Source: Verrucomicrobiales bacterium (GTDB lineage Bacteria > Verrucomicrobiota > Verrucomicrobiia > Limisphaerales > Palsa-1400). From it: a stretch of 6,937 nt of DNA. Shown here piece by piece: positions 1 through 6,637 of the stretch. The notes beneath the pieces were generated by a model. The model saw only the letters and a program-made list of their open reading frames with translations. It was not told the origin of the DNA and ran no database searches. Numbering within the stretch: position 1 is the stretch's first letter; the number at the start of each line of letters is the position of its first letter. Where the stretch lies: assembly GCA_028293405.1 (NCBI GenBank), contig JAQGOW010000008.1, positions 1-6,937 on the forward strand. The letters are read 5' to 3'. Position numbers and translations under genes: made by a program.

Positions 1-899
1 GCTGCCAGTTGCGAATACCAACCCGTGTTGCTTCCAATATCCACCAAACTCTTCGGCTTCAACGAATCGAGTGCATTGGCAATTTCTGTCTGCTTCGGCT
101 TCCACTTCGACGGATCGTTGAACGGTGGGAAATCCGCATAGTATCGCAGCCACATTGATTTCTGCTCCGGGAACTTGATTGCTTCAATCTTCCGGCAACG
201 TTCTTCCCACACGGCGATGGCGCGGCTATTCGCATCTTTACCGCGCCCGCCTAAACCACGGGCCGCGTTGCCGATCCGACGGCCAATCTTCTCCGCAACC
301 CCGCGATGGCGCGGAAGTAGTAAGCGAATTTCTTCAGCTGTCATGGGGGTGAAATCGCGCAGACTCCACCGAGCGATGCGTCGCTGTCCTTGAGCCATCA
401 GACGCAAGGGATAAATATACCGCGCATCAAACTCATGCTGGACAAAGCCGGCGTCGGCTTTTGCCAAAGGCGCGATTGAACCGATATCAACGAAGACCGG
501 TTTGGGGCCGTCGAATAGAATATTCCAGGGATGCGCATCAATGCAGGTGAGCCCGTGGCGCGCGAGTTCAATATTCAACCTGGCCTGCAGCAATGCCGCG
601 TCCTTTAATGCCGGCACGGCCCACTCACTTGCGTAAGTAACAAAAGGGATGCGTCGATGTTGTAGAACCAGCGGATAACCTTCCAACTGGAACGGCGCAA
701 ATTCCGTCTGCACCATCAACCCCTGCTCCATTAACGGTTGAATGATGTTCTTGTCCCACAGGCCGCGATAAAACGCCTCGTCTTCGGGTCTTACCGCCCG
801 GCAAAGTTTCCCTTCGTACTCAAACAAGCGTGCGGTATGCACTGGGGAGGCAGAGGAGAAGAAACGCACTGCGTCGAGAGGAACTACGGGACGTGACAT
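1..899 (-). CDS. Kinase-like/SAM-methyltransferase fusion protein, NoeA-related (partial, C-terminus off the left edge)
   Basis: An open frame runs from the ATG at 899-897 to the left edge, giving 299 residues without a stop. An in-frame TGA (902-900) directly precedes the ATG, so no earlier start is possible. Residues 115-141 read like a kinase catalytic and metal-binding segment: H115, then D121-A-H-P-W-N126, then F-V-D138-I-G-S141, as in APH/ABC1-type folds (D-x4-N plus DxG). Residues 285-293 (LVDIGSNTG) are a clear SAM-binding motif I of class I methyltransferases, so the methyltransferase domain begins near residue 280 and is cut off. This two-part layout matches proteins annotated as NoeA-related or class I SAM-dependent methyltransferase. 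NoeA itself is a rhizobial host-specificity nodulation protein, and the role here is unknown. Modification of a surface glycan is inferred from the adjacent glycosyltransferases. Whether the N-terminal region binds ATP is uncertain, because no obvious glycine-rich loop is visible. Confidence 0.8.
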   Translation of the reverse strand, partial: MSRPVVPLDAVRFFSSASPVHTARLFEYEGKLCRAVRPEDEAFYRGLWDKNIIQPLMEQGLMVQTEFAPFQLEGYPLVLQHRRIPFVTYASEWAVPALKDAALLQARLNIELARHGLTCIDAHPWNILFDGPKPVFVDIGSIAPLAKADAGFVQHEFDARYIYPLRLMAQGQRRIARWSLRDFTPMTAEEIRLLLPRHRGVAEKIGRRIGNAARGLGGRGKDANSRAIAVWEERCRKIEAIKFPEQKSMWLRYYADFPPFNDPSKWKPKQTEIANALDSLKPKSLVDIGSNTGWYSQLA

Positions 900-906
900 T
901 CAAAAC

Positions 907-934
907 AAGATATAAATAATGCGCGCCGGGGCAA
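907..934 (-). promoter_or_regulatory. Candidate sigma70-type promoter of the methyltransferase-fusion gene
   Basis: On the minus strand a TTGCCC (-35, 934-929) and a TATCTT (-10, 912-907) are separated by 16 bp, each matching four of six consensus bases. Only 7 nt lie between the -10 box and the ATG, so the transcript would begin at or almost at the start codon. The spacer between the divergent genes (900-1045) is AT-rich just here. I see no equally good promoter for the plus-strand glycosyltransferase in the same spacer. This is consensus matching by eye only. Confidence 0.28.
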
Positions 935-1045
935 GAATTTTCACCGTTTTCAGCGTAACTACCGGCATAGAACAGTGTTTTTTTATGGATTGCATCCCAT
1001 CGGCGGTGTTTCATTACTCCCGAGTCCTGATTTCACTGTCAACTG

Positions 1046-2098
1046 ATGCCCACGCCGCTCATTTCCATCTGCGTTCCAAACCTGAACAAGGCAAAATTCT
1101 TGTCCGAACGGATGGAAACGCTTTTGGCCCAGACTTTCAGGGACTGGGAGATGATTGTGTGCGACAGCTACTCCAACGATGGTTCGTGGGAGTTGCTGCA
1201 GAAGTTCAAATCTGATCCCCGCATTCAACTCCATCAAGTGCCGCGCGAAGGGCTTTACGCCGGCTGGAACGAATGCATCAAGCGTGCTCGCGGCGAATAC
1301 ATCAATTTCGCGACCAGCGACGACACCGCAAACCCGTTACTTCTTGAAAAGTTATTACAACCGCTAGAATGTCGTAGTGACCTGCACCTTTCGGTGTGTG
1401 ACTTCGAAGAAATCGATGAGCAGTCGAAGTCAATCAAGCCACGAACTCTTCGCTTTCGCGATTTTCTTGGCAAGTGGTTGGACATCCCCAGTATTCGCAA
1501 TGGTAAAACCGAGTTTCTCACCCAAACGGTTTTCATCACCAATTGGTTCACGATGGCCGCTGTTTTGTTTCGTCGTTCGTTGCTGAACAAGACCGGCATT
1601 TTCCGCACGGATCAACGTTCGTTTGCGGACTCCGACTGGGCGTTGCGAGCGTCTCTGGCCAGCGACATTGCAAATGTGCCCGGCAAGTGGACGACGTTCC
1701 GCGTCTCCGCCGAGCAGGCGACGCCACGCGTCAACACGACCGATGATTGGAAAATCTATTGCGACTCCCTTGCGCGAATTCTCAACGAATGCGCGTCGCA
1801 AATTCCTTCCGAGTGGCAGCAACTCCCTGGCTGGCGCGAAAAACTTCTGCGCTACCGCCGCGATTGGCATCTCGATTCTCTCCACCTTTACCGCTGGTTC
1901 GCACGCGAAAACCCAGTCGAGTTTCTAAGCGGCACTATGCACGCCGCCGTTTCAGAACCAAACTGGCTGATCAAACAAGCCTTGCGCGGGTTTCCAGAAC
2001 GACGTGCCGAACACGACCGCAATGCCAGCGACGAAGCACACGACCTCATCCGCTTTTTCAACGCGCAATGGCCACCCATTGAAGTCTCGCAATGGTGA
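1046..2098 (+). CDS. Family 2 glycosyltransferase (GT-A fold)
   Basis: This 350-residue protein probably transfers a sugar from a nucleotide-sugar donor to a growing surface polysaccharide at the cytoplasmic face of the inner membrane. Residues 5-12 (LISICVPN) form the first beta strand of a GT-A domain. D40 in VCDSYSNDGS sits at the nucleotide-binding Asp of the usual VDDGSTDGT motif. S91-D92-D93 is the metal-binding DxD-type motif, and F-A-D-S-D-W (193-198) corresponds to the family's ED(W) catalytic-base region. There is no transmembrane helix. About 120 C-terminal residues, rich in Trp, Arg and His, lie beyond the recognisable catalytic core. The ATG at 1046 is the first possible one, since an in-frame TGA lies at 1028-1030; no Shine-Dalgarno precedes it. 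The next glycosyltransferase begins 47 bp downstream on the same strand, so the two are probably co-transcribed. Donor, acceptor and linkage cannot be read from the sequence. Confidence 0.9.
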   Translation: MPTPLISICVPNLNKAKFLSERMETLLAQTFRDWEMIVCDSYSNDGSWELLQKFKSDPRIQLHQVPREGLYAGWNECIKRARGEYINFATSDDTANPLLLEKLLQPLECRSDLHLSVCDFEEIDEQSKSIKPRTLRFRDFLGKWLDIPSIRNGKTEFLTQTVFITNWFTMAAVLFRRSLLNKTGIFRTDQRSFADSDWALRASLASDIANVPGKWTTFRVSAEQATPRVNTTDDWKIYCDSLARILNECASQIPSEWQQLPGWREKLLRYRRDWHLDSLHLYRWFARENPVEFLSGTMHAAVSEPNWLIKQALRGFPERRAEHDRNASDEAHDLIRFFNAQWPPIEVSQW

Positions 2099-2145
2099 GT
2101 TCAATCCAGTAAATTTCCCCGAAATAACGCGCGTGCGATTCGCTG

Positions 2146-3102
2146 ATGCATTCCGCCCCTGAAGTAGTCTCAATTATAATCCCGACTTACAATCGCGCCG
2201 ACATCGTCGTGCAAGCGATTGAAAGTGCGCGCGCGCAGGATTATCCCAGCAAACAGATCATCGTCGTCGACGATGGTTCAACCGACTCCACGCCTGCCGC
2301 CGTCACCAGGTTCAGCGATGTCGAGTATGTTCGACAGCAGAACGGCGGCCCGGCGTCGGCGCGCAACACCGGTTTGAAACACGCCCGCGCCAACTACATC
2401 GCCACGCTGGATTCCGATGATTGCTGGGACAAAGGGTACCTCGCCTACGCGATCAATCGCTTGCAGCGCCATAACGCCCAAATCTTTTTTGCGAACTGGC
2501 GCGAGGCTGAGCCCGACGACTCAATCACCTGCACCGACTACTTTGCAAACGTGCGCCGAATGCAGCCGTACTTGGCAACGGCCGATCAATCCGGTGATAT
2601 CGCGCTGAATCCTGAGCAATGCCGCAAATTATTTCTCGGCGGACTACCTGCTCCCTCGTCCGGTCTCGTCATGAGCCGCAACCTCGTGAAAGGTTGGGAA
2701 AATCTCCACTTTTCCGAAGACTGGCTGATGCCGCTCAAGGCTGTTCTCACGGACAAACCCGGTTGTGTTTTTACGAACAACGTTCTTTGGACAAAGCGGC
2801 GCGACGGCAAAAACATTTACGATCTCGCCGTCACAACGCCTCAGCATAAACACAAACTTGCGGTCGACACCGACAACGTGTTTAGCCATGTCAAAGAGTT
2901 CCTGACGCTCGAAGAAACGCGCGAATTCCGAAACACCGTTGCTGAGCGGTACTTTGATTACGCCTATTCCATTTCATCCACGGACACGATGCGGGCGCTC
3001 TCGTTTTACAAACGTTCCAACGAAGTGCTTCTTCGCGCGAAAACTTGCGCGGCAATGTTGAAGACCCTCGTCAAGGCAGTCGCCGGAAAATCGGCGAAGT
3101 AA
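2146..3102 (+). CDS. Family 2 glycosyltransferase (GT-A fold)
   Basis: This 318-residue protein is a textbook inverting GT2 enzyme. The first strand is SIIIPTYNR (9-17), the nucleotide-binding motif is VDDGSTD (41-47), the metal-binding motif is LDSDD (88-92), and E191-D192-W193 supplies the likely catalytic base region. The stretch GGLPAPSSG (165-173) occupies the position of the acceptor-binding segment. The C-terminal 100 residues or so are predicted helical, without membrane segments. The ATG at 2146 is the first in frame after a TAA at 2125-2127, and no Shine-Dalgarno is visible. It follows the previous glycosyltransferase on the same strand and ends 12 bp before the stop of a convergent glycosyltransferase gene. 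A role in assembly of a lipid-linked surface polysaccharide is inferred from this context; the sugar specificity is unknown. Confidence 0.92.
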   Translation: MHSAPEVVSIIIPTYNRADIVVQAIESARAQDYPSKQIIVVDDGSTDSTPAAVTRFSDVEYVRQQNGGPASARNTGLKHARANYIATLDSDDCWDKGYLAYAINRLQRHNAQIFFANWREAEPDDSITCTDYFANVRRMQPYLATADQSGDIALNPEQCRKLFLGGLPAPSSGLVMSRNLVKGWENLHFSEDWLMPLKAVLTDKPGCVFTNNVLWTKRRDGKNIYDLAVTTPQHKHKLAVDTDNVFSHVKEFLTLEETREFRNTVAERYFDYAYSISSTDTMRALSFYKRSNEVLLRAKTCAAMLKTLVKAVAGKSAK

Positions 3103-3140
3103 CCGCTACTGCCGTTATTTTTGAAATCGGCGGAGTAACC
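3088..3140. repeat. Pair of 17-bp direct repeats spanning the convergent gene ends
   Basis: Copies at 3088-3104 and 3124-3140 match at 16 of 17 bases (aaatcggcgaagtaacc against aaatcggcggagtaacc), offset by 36 bp. The first copy holds the last codons and TAA stop of the plus-strand glycosyltransferase. The second lies inside the last codons of the minus-strand glycosyltransferase, encoding part of its GLLRRF tail. The match is directly visible; its origin (local duplication or recombination scar) is inference. Confidence 0.6.
3100..3122 (+). terminator. Weak candidate terminator between convergent glycosyltransferase genes
   Basis: Bases 3100-3117 can fold as TAAC-C-GC / TACT loop / GC-C-GTTA, a short stem with one C-C mismatch, followed by five T residues at 3118-3122. 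The two stop codons (TAA of each gene) pair with each other in this stem. The stem is short, so termination strength is doubtful. The minus-strand reading lacks a T tract, so any activity would serve the plus-strand genes. Confidence 0.28.
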
Positions 3141-3954
3141 CTTTGGCAATTCCCGCTGGATTGGTGATCACACGGCCGACGCGATGGGCAATAGATCCTC
3201 GCGTCGCATCAAGCCGTTGCTCGAGGACTTGAATCTGTCGTTCCTCTTCCGCAATCACTTCCTCGATGTGTTCGCGATAAAGCTCTAGATGATTTTTCAC
3301 CAATCGGCCCATTAATTGCGGACGCATCCGGTCCGAACCTGTCACCATGCTGACGTTCCCGACGCGATAATGGAACAGCACTTCCGGAATGGCGTGAACA
3401 ATCCAGCCGCGTTTTGTCACTGCGATGTTGAAATTCCAATCTTCATAACCCTGCCGCATCGTCTCATCGTATCCGCCGGCCTCTTCCCAGCATCGACGTC
3501 GAAATAAACAGCTCGCATGACAAGGGTTGTGAGTCAGAAAAGCTCGCACATCGACCTGTAGCTCGTGTTTAACAAGCCGCTTCACGACGCCGAAGGTCTG
3601 ACACCAACTCGTCACGATTCCAACCTTCGGTTGCGACTTCATCACCGCGACCGCCTTTTCCAAAAACGTCGGCGCAAAATAATCGTCCGAATCGAGCGTC
3701 AGAACAAATTCGGCTTTGCTACGGTTGATGCCAAAATTCCTCGCGGCCGAAAGGTGTTCGTTCGTCTTTGTGAAGACGGTGGTTTTCGGTTTGTTGTAGC
3801 CCTCCAATTTCCGAACAGTGGCGGGATCGGTAGAACCGTCGTTGATCACGAAAATTTCGTAATCAGTGAAAGTTTGGGCGAGAATACTGTCGACCGCCTT
3901 GTCGATAAAGCGCCCGTGATTGTAGCACGGGATAACGACGGTGACATTCGGCAT
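3115..3954 (-). CDS. Family 2 glycosyltransferase with C-terminal helical tail
   Basis: This 279-residue protein is a clear GT2 enzyme: VVIPCYNHGRF (6-16) starts the GT-A fold, NDGSTD (38-43) binds the nucleotide, LDSDD (87-91) binds the metal, and E171-D172-W173 marks the catalytic-base region, followed by FHYRV (194-198). Residues about 220-255 are rich in Glu, Gln, Leu and Arg with heptad-like spacing, suggesting a coiled coil; the last 25 residues are basic and could lie on the membrane. The ATG at 3954-3952 is only 8 bp after the stop of the sugar phosphotransferase gene, so the two form an operon. Such pairing suggests that this enzyme adds an early sugar to the lipid carrier primed by its neighbour, which is inference. 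No Shine-Dalgarno precedes the start; translational coupling to the upstream gene is plausible. Confidence 0.92.
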   Translation of the reverse strand: MPNVTVVIPCYNHGRFIDKAVDSILAQTFTDYEIFVINDGSTDPATVRKLEGYNKPKTTVFTKTNEHLSAARNFGINRSKAEFVLTLDSDDYFAPTFLEKAVAVMKSQPKVGIVTSWCQTFGVVKRLVKHELQVDVRAFLTHNPCHASCLFRRRCWEEAGGYDETMRQGYEDWNFNIAVTKRGWIVHAIPEVLFHYRVGNVSMVTGSDRMRPQLMGRLVKNHLELYREHIEEVIAEEERQIQVLEQRLDATRGSIAHRVGRVITNPAGIAKGLLRRFQK

Positions 3955-3962
3955 AGCAGCGG

Positions 3963-5462
3963 CTAGACCAAACCAATTTCAACCTGCTGACGGGCCATCG
4001 CTGTCTGCGGAGCCAAGTCCATCGGGACGCTCAACGGGTTCGTCACGTTGCTCTTTTTCAGGAAGGAAGTATCGAAAAGACTCTTCTTGTGCGTTTCACC
4101 GACACCGCCTGTGAGACAGATGCGCACGGTATCGAGGAGAATGAAGATGTCGAGGAACACGCCCATGTTCTTCGTGTAATAAAGGTCGTATTCCAGCTTG
4201 CGACGGGCGTCTTCAATCGAAGCGCCGTAAGGATAGTTGACTTGCGCCCAACCGGTGATGCCAGGCTGAACCATTAAACGTTCCTGAAAATATGGAATCT
4301 CCGCCGCCAATTCATCCATGAACTCAGGGCGTTCGGGACGGGGACCGACAAACGACATTTCACCACGTAGCACGTTTAACAATTGCGGGATTTCGTCGAT
4401 GCGATATTTGCGAAGAACTTTGCCAAGCGGCGTCACGCGCGAATCATTTGCCTTCGACCAAACGGCACCATCCTTTTCAGCGTCAACACTCATGCTGCGC
4501 AATTTGATCACCTGGAACAATTTTCCGAAACGACCGCAGCGCGTTTGTTTGTAGAAGACCGGGCCGCGCGAAGTCAGCTTGAGCGCCGCCATTCCCGCCA
4601 GCATCAACGGCCCAAGAAATAACAGGCCCAACAGCGAAGCGACTATGTCGAAACTGCGTTTGATTTTCGTGATGTAAAGTTGGTGGGGGCCAGTACTGGC
4701 ACTCAGGAGCCAGTCGGGCGAAATTAATTCCAATGGCACCATTTGATGAACCTCTTCGAACAGCGAAATCAACGGCGTCACCGCGATACCCGAATAACGC
4801 AATTCGCAAAATCCTTTGCACATCGCCGGGTCCATGATGCTTTTGTTGCTGCACAAAACGCGGTGGATGTTATTGCGCTTAACGAGCGTTGACAGGTCGA
4901 CAACGCTGCCAAGAACACGCATATGCCCGCTCGGACGAAACCCTTCGTAGTGAACGAGCCCTACTAATTCCAGGTGTTGTTTACCAAAATTTTCAAACAG
5001 GCGCGCTTCGAGTTCATCAAATGTGTTCGTGACGATAAACGCGACTCGTTCGCGATAGTTACTGACAACTCGCAACAACACCGAGTGGTGAAACAGGACG
5101 GCAAAATACGCCAGCGGAAATGCGAAGATCATGACCAAACGCGCAACTCCCATCGACTTCTTGATGTAGAACAAACCGCACATCAACCCCATAGTAAGCG
5201 CGACGTTGATCGCAAGCACCAGTGCCCGTTTGAAGACCGCGCGATGAACGCTATTCGGGGCATACAAACCGAAGATGTAAGTGACACTCGGAAAAAACAG
5301 CGACCCGAAAATAACCGCCGGCAAATAAGCGACCCACTTGTGCGTGATTTGATCTGGGTATCGTCCAACTGTCGCGAGGAAGAACGCAAAGAAGAAAATC
5401 AACGCATCGAGCGAGAAGTTCAACGTAACATGTACCCAGTGCTGCTTGAGAAAAGATCTCAT
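3963..5462 (-). CDS. Polyprenyl-phosphate sugar phosphotransferase (exopolysaccharide priming, PEP-CTERM-associated type)
   Basis: This 499-residue inner-membrane protein should transfer a sugar 1-phosphate from a UDP-sugar to undecaprenyl phosphate, the first step of lipid-linked polysaccharide synthesis. Four hydrophobic segments lie near residues 13-33, 43-67, 79-101 and 106-131. A Rossmann-like middle domain follows (about 138-250). The catalytic domain starts with KRSFDIVASLLGL (268-280), including its membrane-inserted helix. It continues with KLRSM (320-324), acidic D327 and E329 where the family's catalytic acid pair is expected, DEIPQLLNVLRGEMSFVGPR (356-375), and PGITGWAQVNYPYGAS (400-415). 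The YPYGAS-IEDA and YDLYYTKN features fit the subfamily associated with PEP-CTERM/exosortase loci; that subfamily call is from memory. Two oddities: the middle domain's AFIVTNTFDE (141-150) lacks the glycines of a dinucleotide-binding loop, and about 45 residues follow the usual family end near 453. It is the first gene of a minus-strand pair and divergent from rplM. Confidence 0.93.
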   Translation of the reverse strand: MRSFLKQHWVHVTLNFSLDALIFFFAFFLATVGRYPDQITHKWVAYLPAVIFGSLFFPSVTYIFGLYAPNSVHRAVFKRALVLAINVALTMGLMCGLFYIKKSMGVARLVMIFAFPLAYFAVLFHHSVLLRVVSNYRERVAFIVTNTFDELEARLFENFGKQHLELVGLVHYEGFRPSGHMRVLGSVVDLSTLVKRNNIHRVLCSNKSIMDPAMCKGFCELRYSGIAVTPLISLFEEVHQMVPLELISPDWLLSASTGPHQLYITKIKRSFDIVASLLGLLFLGPLMLAGMAALKLTSRGPVFYKQTRCGRFGKLFQVIKLRSMSVDAEKDGAVWSKANDSRVTPLGKVLRKYRIDEIPQLLNVLRGEMSFVGPRPERPEFMDELAAEIPYFQERLMVQPGITGWAQVNYPYGASIEDARRKLEYDLYYTKNMGVFLDIFILLDTVRICLTGGVGETHKKSLFDTSFLKKSNVTNPLSVPMDLAPQTAMARQQVEIGLV

Positions 5463-5656
5463 TGTGGGTTGGCTCGGATTACAATCTATGATTTTATTGC
5501 GTGTCTAATCGGGCAGTGAGAGTGGATACGAGTCTGCCGAAGTGCATAGGTTACCGCAAGTAGATTCGAATAGTGGATTTAAGTAGGGAATTTGCATTTT
5601 ACCTGTTGACTTCCACCCCTCGTTTGATAGGTTTTGCGCTCTTTGTTAGTCTTTGG
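5463..5656. other. Divergent intergenic region between the phosphotransferase gene and rplM
   Basis: This 194-bp spacer must carry the promoters of both the minus-strand polysaccharide pair and the plus-strand ribosomal-protein pair. Apart from the rplM promoter candidates I see no gene, strong hairpin or ribosomal-protein leader structure. A possible in-frame GTG at 5573 would extend rplM upstream, but that extension is rejected as non-coding. Confidence 0.6.
5606..5652 (+). promoter_or_regulatory. Candidate rplM-rpsI promoter (two overlapping alternatives)
   Basis: TTGACT (5606-5611) with TAGGTT (5628-5633) at 16-bp spacing gives a near-consensus -35 and a weak -10, which would leave a leader of about 15 nt. 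Alternatively, TTGATA (5624-5629) with TAGTCT (5647-5652) at 17-bp spacing places the -10 box 4 nt before the ATG and would yield an essentially leaderless transcript. Consensus matching alone cannot separate them. Confidence 0.35.
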
Positions 5657-6091
5657 ATGAAAACGCATTTACCGAAAATCAACGTGGATCAGCGCAAATG
5701 GCACATCATTGATGCCAACGGCGCGATTTTGGGCCGTCTCGCAGCGCAAGTTGCTGATGTCCTGCGCGGCAAAAACAAACCGACTTTCACGCCGCATCTC
5801 GATGCTGGCGATTTCGTCGTCGTAATCAACGCGGAGAAGATCCGCGTGACCGGCAAGAAAGAAACCGACAAGGAGTTCATGTCCTATTCCGGTTGGAAAG
5901 GCGGCGAGAAGTATCAAACCGTCGCGCAAGTCCGCGCCAAACACCCGGAAAAGCTCATCACTCATGCCGTCAAAGGCATGATTCCGAAGAACCGCCTCGG
6001 CCGCGTTCTTTTGACGAAGCTGAAAGTTTACAAAGGCGCCGAGCACCCGCACAGTGCCCAGCAACCGGCAACTCTCGCAAACGCGAAGTAA
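5657..6091 (+). CDS. rplM: 50S ribosomal protein L13
   Basis: This is a 144-residue L13, one of the early-assembling proteins of the large subunit that binds 23S rRNA. Family hallmarks are visible in order: WHIIDANGAILGRLA (15-29), FTPHLDAGDFVVVINAEKI (44-62), SGWKGG (78-83), and the C-terminal signature MIPKNRLGR (108-116) with LKVYKGAEHPHSAQQP (122-137). The start is placed at ATG 5657 because the protein then has the normal L13 length. An upstream GTG at 5573 would add 28 hydrophobic residues that no L13 needs and that overlap the likely promoter. There is no Shine-Dalgarno. rpsI follows after 18 bp, the conserved L13-S9 operon. Confidence 0.97.
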   Translation: MKTHLPKINVDQRKWHIIDANGAILGRLAAQVADVLRGKNKPTFTPHLDAGDFVVVINAEKIRVTGKKETDKEFMSYSGWKGGEKYQTVAQVRAKHPEKLITHAVKGMIPKNRLGRVLLTKLKVYKGAEHPHSAQQPATLANAK

Positions 6092-6109
6092 TTTTTACTT
6101 TTCCTTTCT

Positions 6110-6508
6110 ATGGCAAAAACTGAAAAAGAATTTCTTGGCACTGGCCGTCGTAAGACCGCCGTCGCCCGTGTTCGTATGGCGAGCGGTTCCGGTAAAATCA
6201 CCGTGAACAACCGCGCGTTCGAAGCGTATTTCCCCACGGAAATGCTCCGCATGGTCGTCCAACAGCCGTTGGTTACCACCGATAGCGTCACCAAGTATGA
6301 TGTGCGCGTCAACGTCGAAGGCGGCGGTCCTGCTGGTCAGGCCGGCGCAGTTCGTCACGGCATCGCCCGCGCGCTGCTCGAAATCGACACCACTTTGCGC
6401 CCGTCGCTCAAGGCCGCTGGTTTTCTGACCCGCGATCCTCGTATGCGCGAACGTAAGAAGTACGGTCAACCCGGCGCCCGCAAACGCTTCCAGTTCAGCA
6501 AGCGTTAA
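6110..6508 (+). CDS. rpsI: 30S ribosomal protein S9
   Basis: This is a full-length 132-residue S9, a component of the small-subunit head whose C-terminal tail reaches the P-site tRNA. Diagnostic stretches are [12 protein letters not shown] (10-21), SGSGKITVN (25-33), the S9 signature [19 protein letters not shown] (71-89), [20 protein letters not shown] (106-125), and the invariant FSKR end (129-132). It is the second gene of the rplM operon. The 18-bp gap before its ATG contains 17 pyrimidines and one A, so ribosome recruitment cannot use a Shine-Dalgarno; coupling to rplM or S1 binding to the pyrimidine tract are possibilities. A strong terminator follows 21 bp after the stop codon. Confidence 0.98.
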   Translation: MAKTEKEFLGTGRRKTAVARVRMASGSGKITVNNRAFEAYFPTEMLRMVVQQPLVTTDSVTKYDVRVNVEGGGPAGQAGAVRHGIARALLEIDTTLRPSLKAAGFLTRDPRMRERKKYGQPGARKRFQFSKR

Positions 6509-6529
6509 TCGGTTGCAGTCTCTTTACAA

Positions 6530-6556
6530 CCCCGCCGGACTCCGGCGGGGTTTTTT
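6530..6556 (+). terminator. Strong rho-independent terminator of the rplM-rpsI operon
   Basis: A perfect 9-bp GC stem, CCCCGCCGG (6530-6538) with CCGGCGGGG (6542-6550), closes a 3-nt ACT loop and is followed at once by six T residues (6551-6556). Two further A-T pairs can extend the stem into the T tract. It separates the ribosomal-protein operon from argC, which therefore probably has its own promoter in 6557-6637. Confidence 0.94.
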
Positions 6557-6637
6557 GTTGGAGTTCAATCTTCAGCTTGCCGTTGCCATCGATGCCTTGC
6601 TTGATTTCCCCGCTCTAGCCACTATTCATTAACTGTC

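Noticed and set aside
919..1215. A 98-codon plus-strand open frame across the divergent spacer and the first glycosyltransferase start.
   Set aside because: It overlaps the glycosyltransferase in another frame, and its sequence is not protein-family-like.
1430..1885. A 151-codon open frame on the minus strand.
   Set aside because: It is antisense to the first glycosyltransferase and is explained by codon bias in that gene; no family features are visible.
2099..2145. The 47-bp gap between the two plus-strand glycosyltransferases, examined for a promoter or terminator.
   Set aside because: No -35/-10 pair or hairpin is visible; co-transcription is the simpler reading.
4974..5519. A 181-codon open frame on the plus strand.
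   Set aside because: It lies antisense to the well-supported phosphotransferase gene, has a low-complexity charged composition and no recognisable domain.
5573..5616. Imperfect inverted repeat upstream of rplM (GTGG/CCAC, AAGT/ACTT, AGG/CCT), considered as a ribosomal-protein leader.
   Set aside because: The stems are 3-4 bp with large bulges, and the element overlaps or precedes the promoter candidates, so it would not be in the transcript.
5573..5656. A GTG at 5573 would extend L13 by 28 residues.
   Set aside because: The added residues are not part of any L13, the internal ATG at 5657 gives the normal length of 144 residues, and the extension overlaps the likely promoter.
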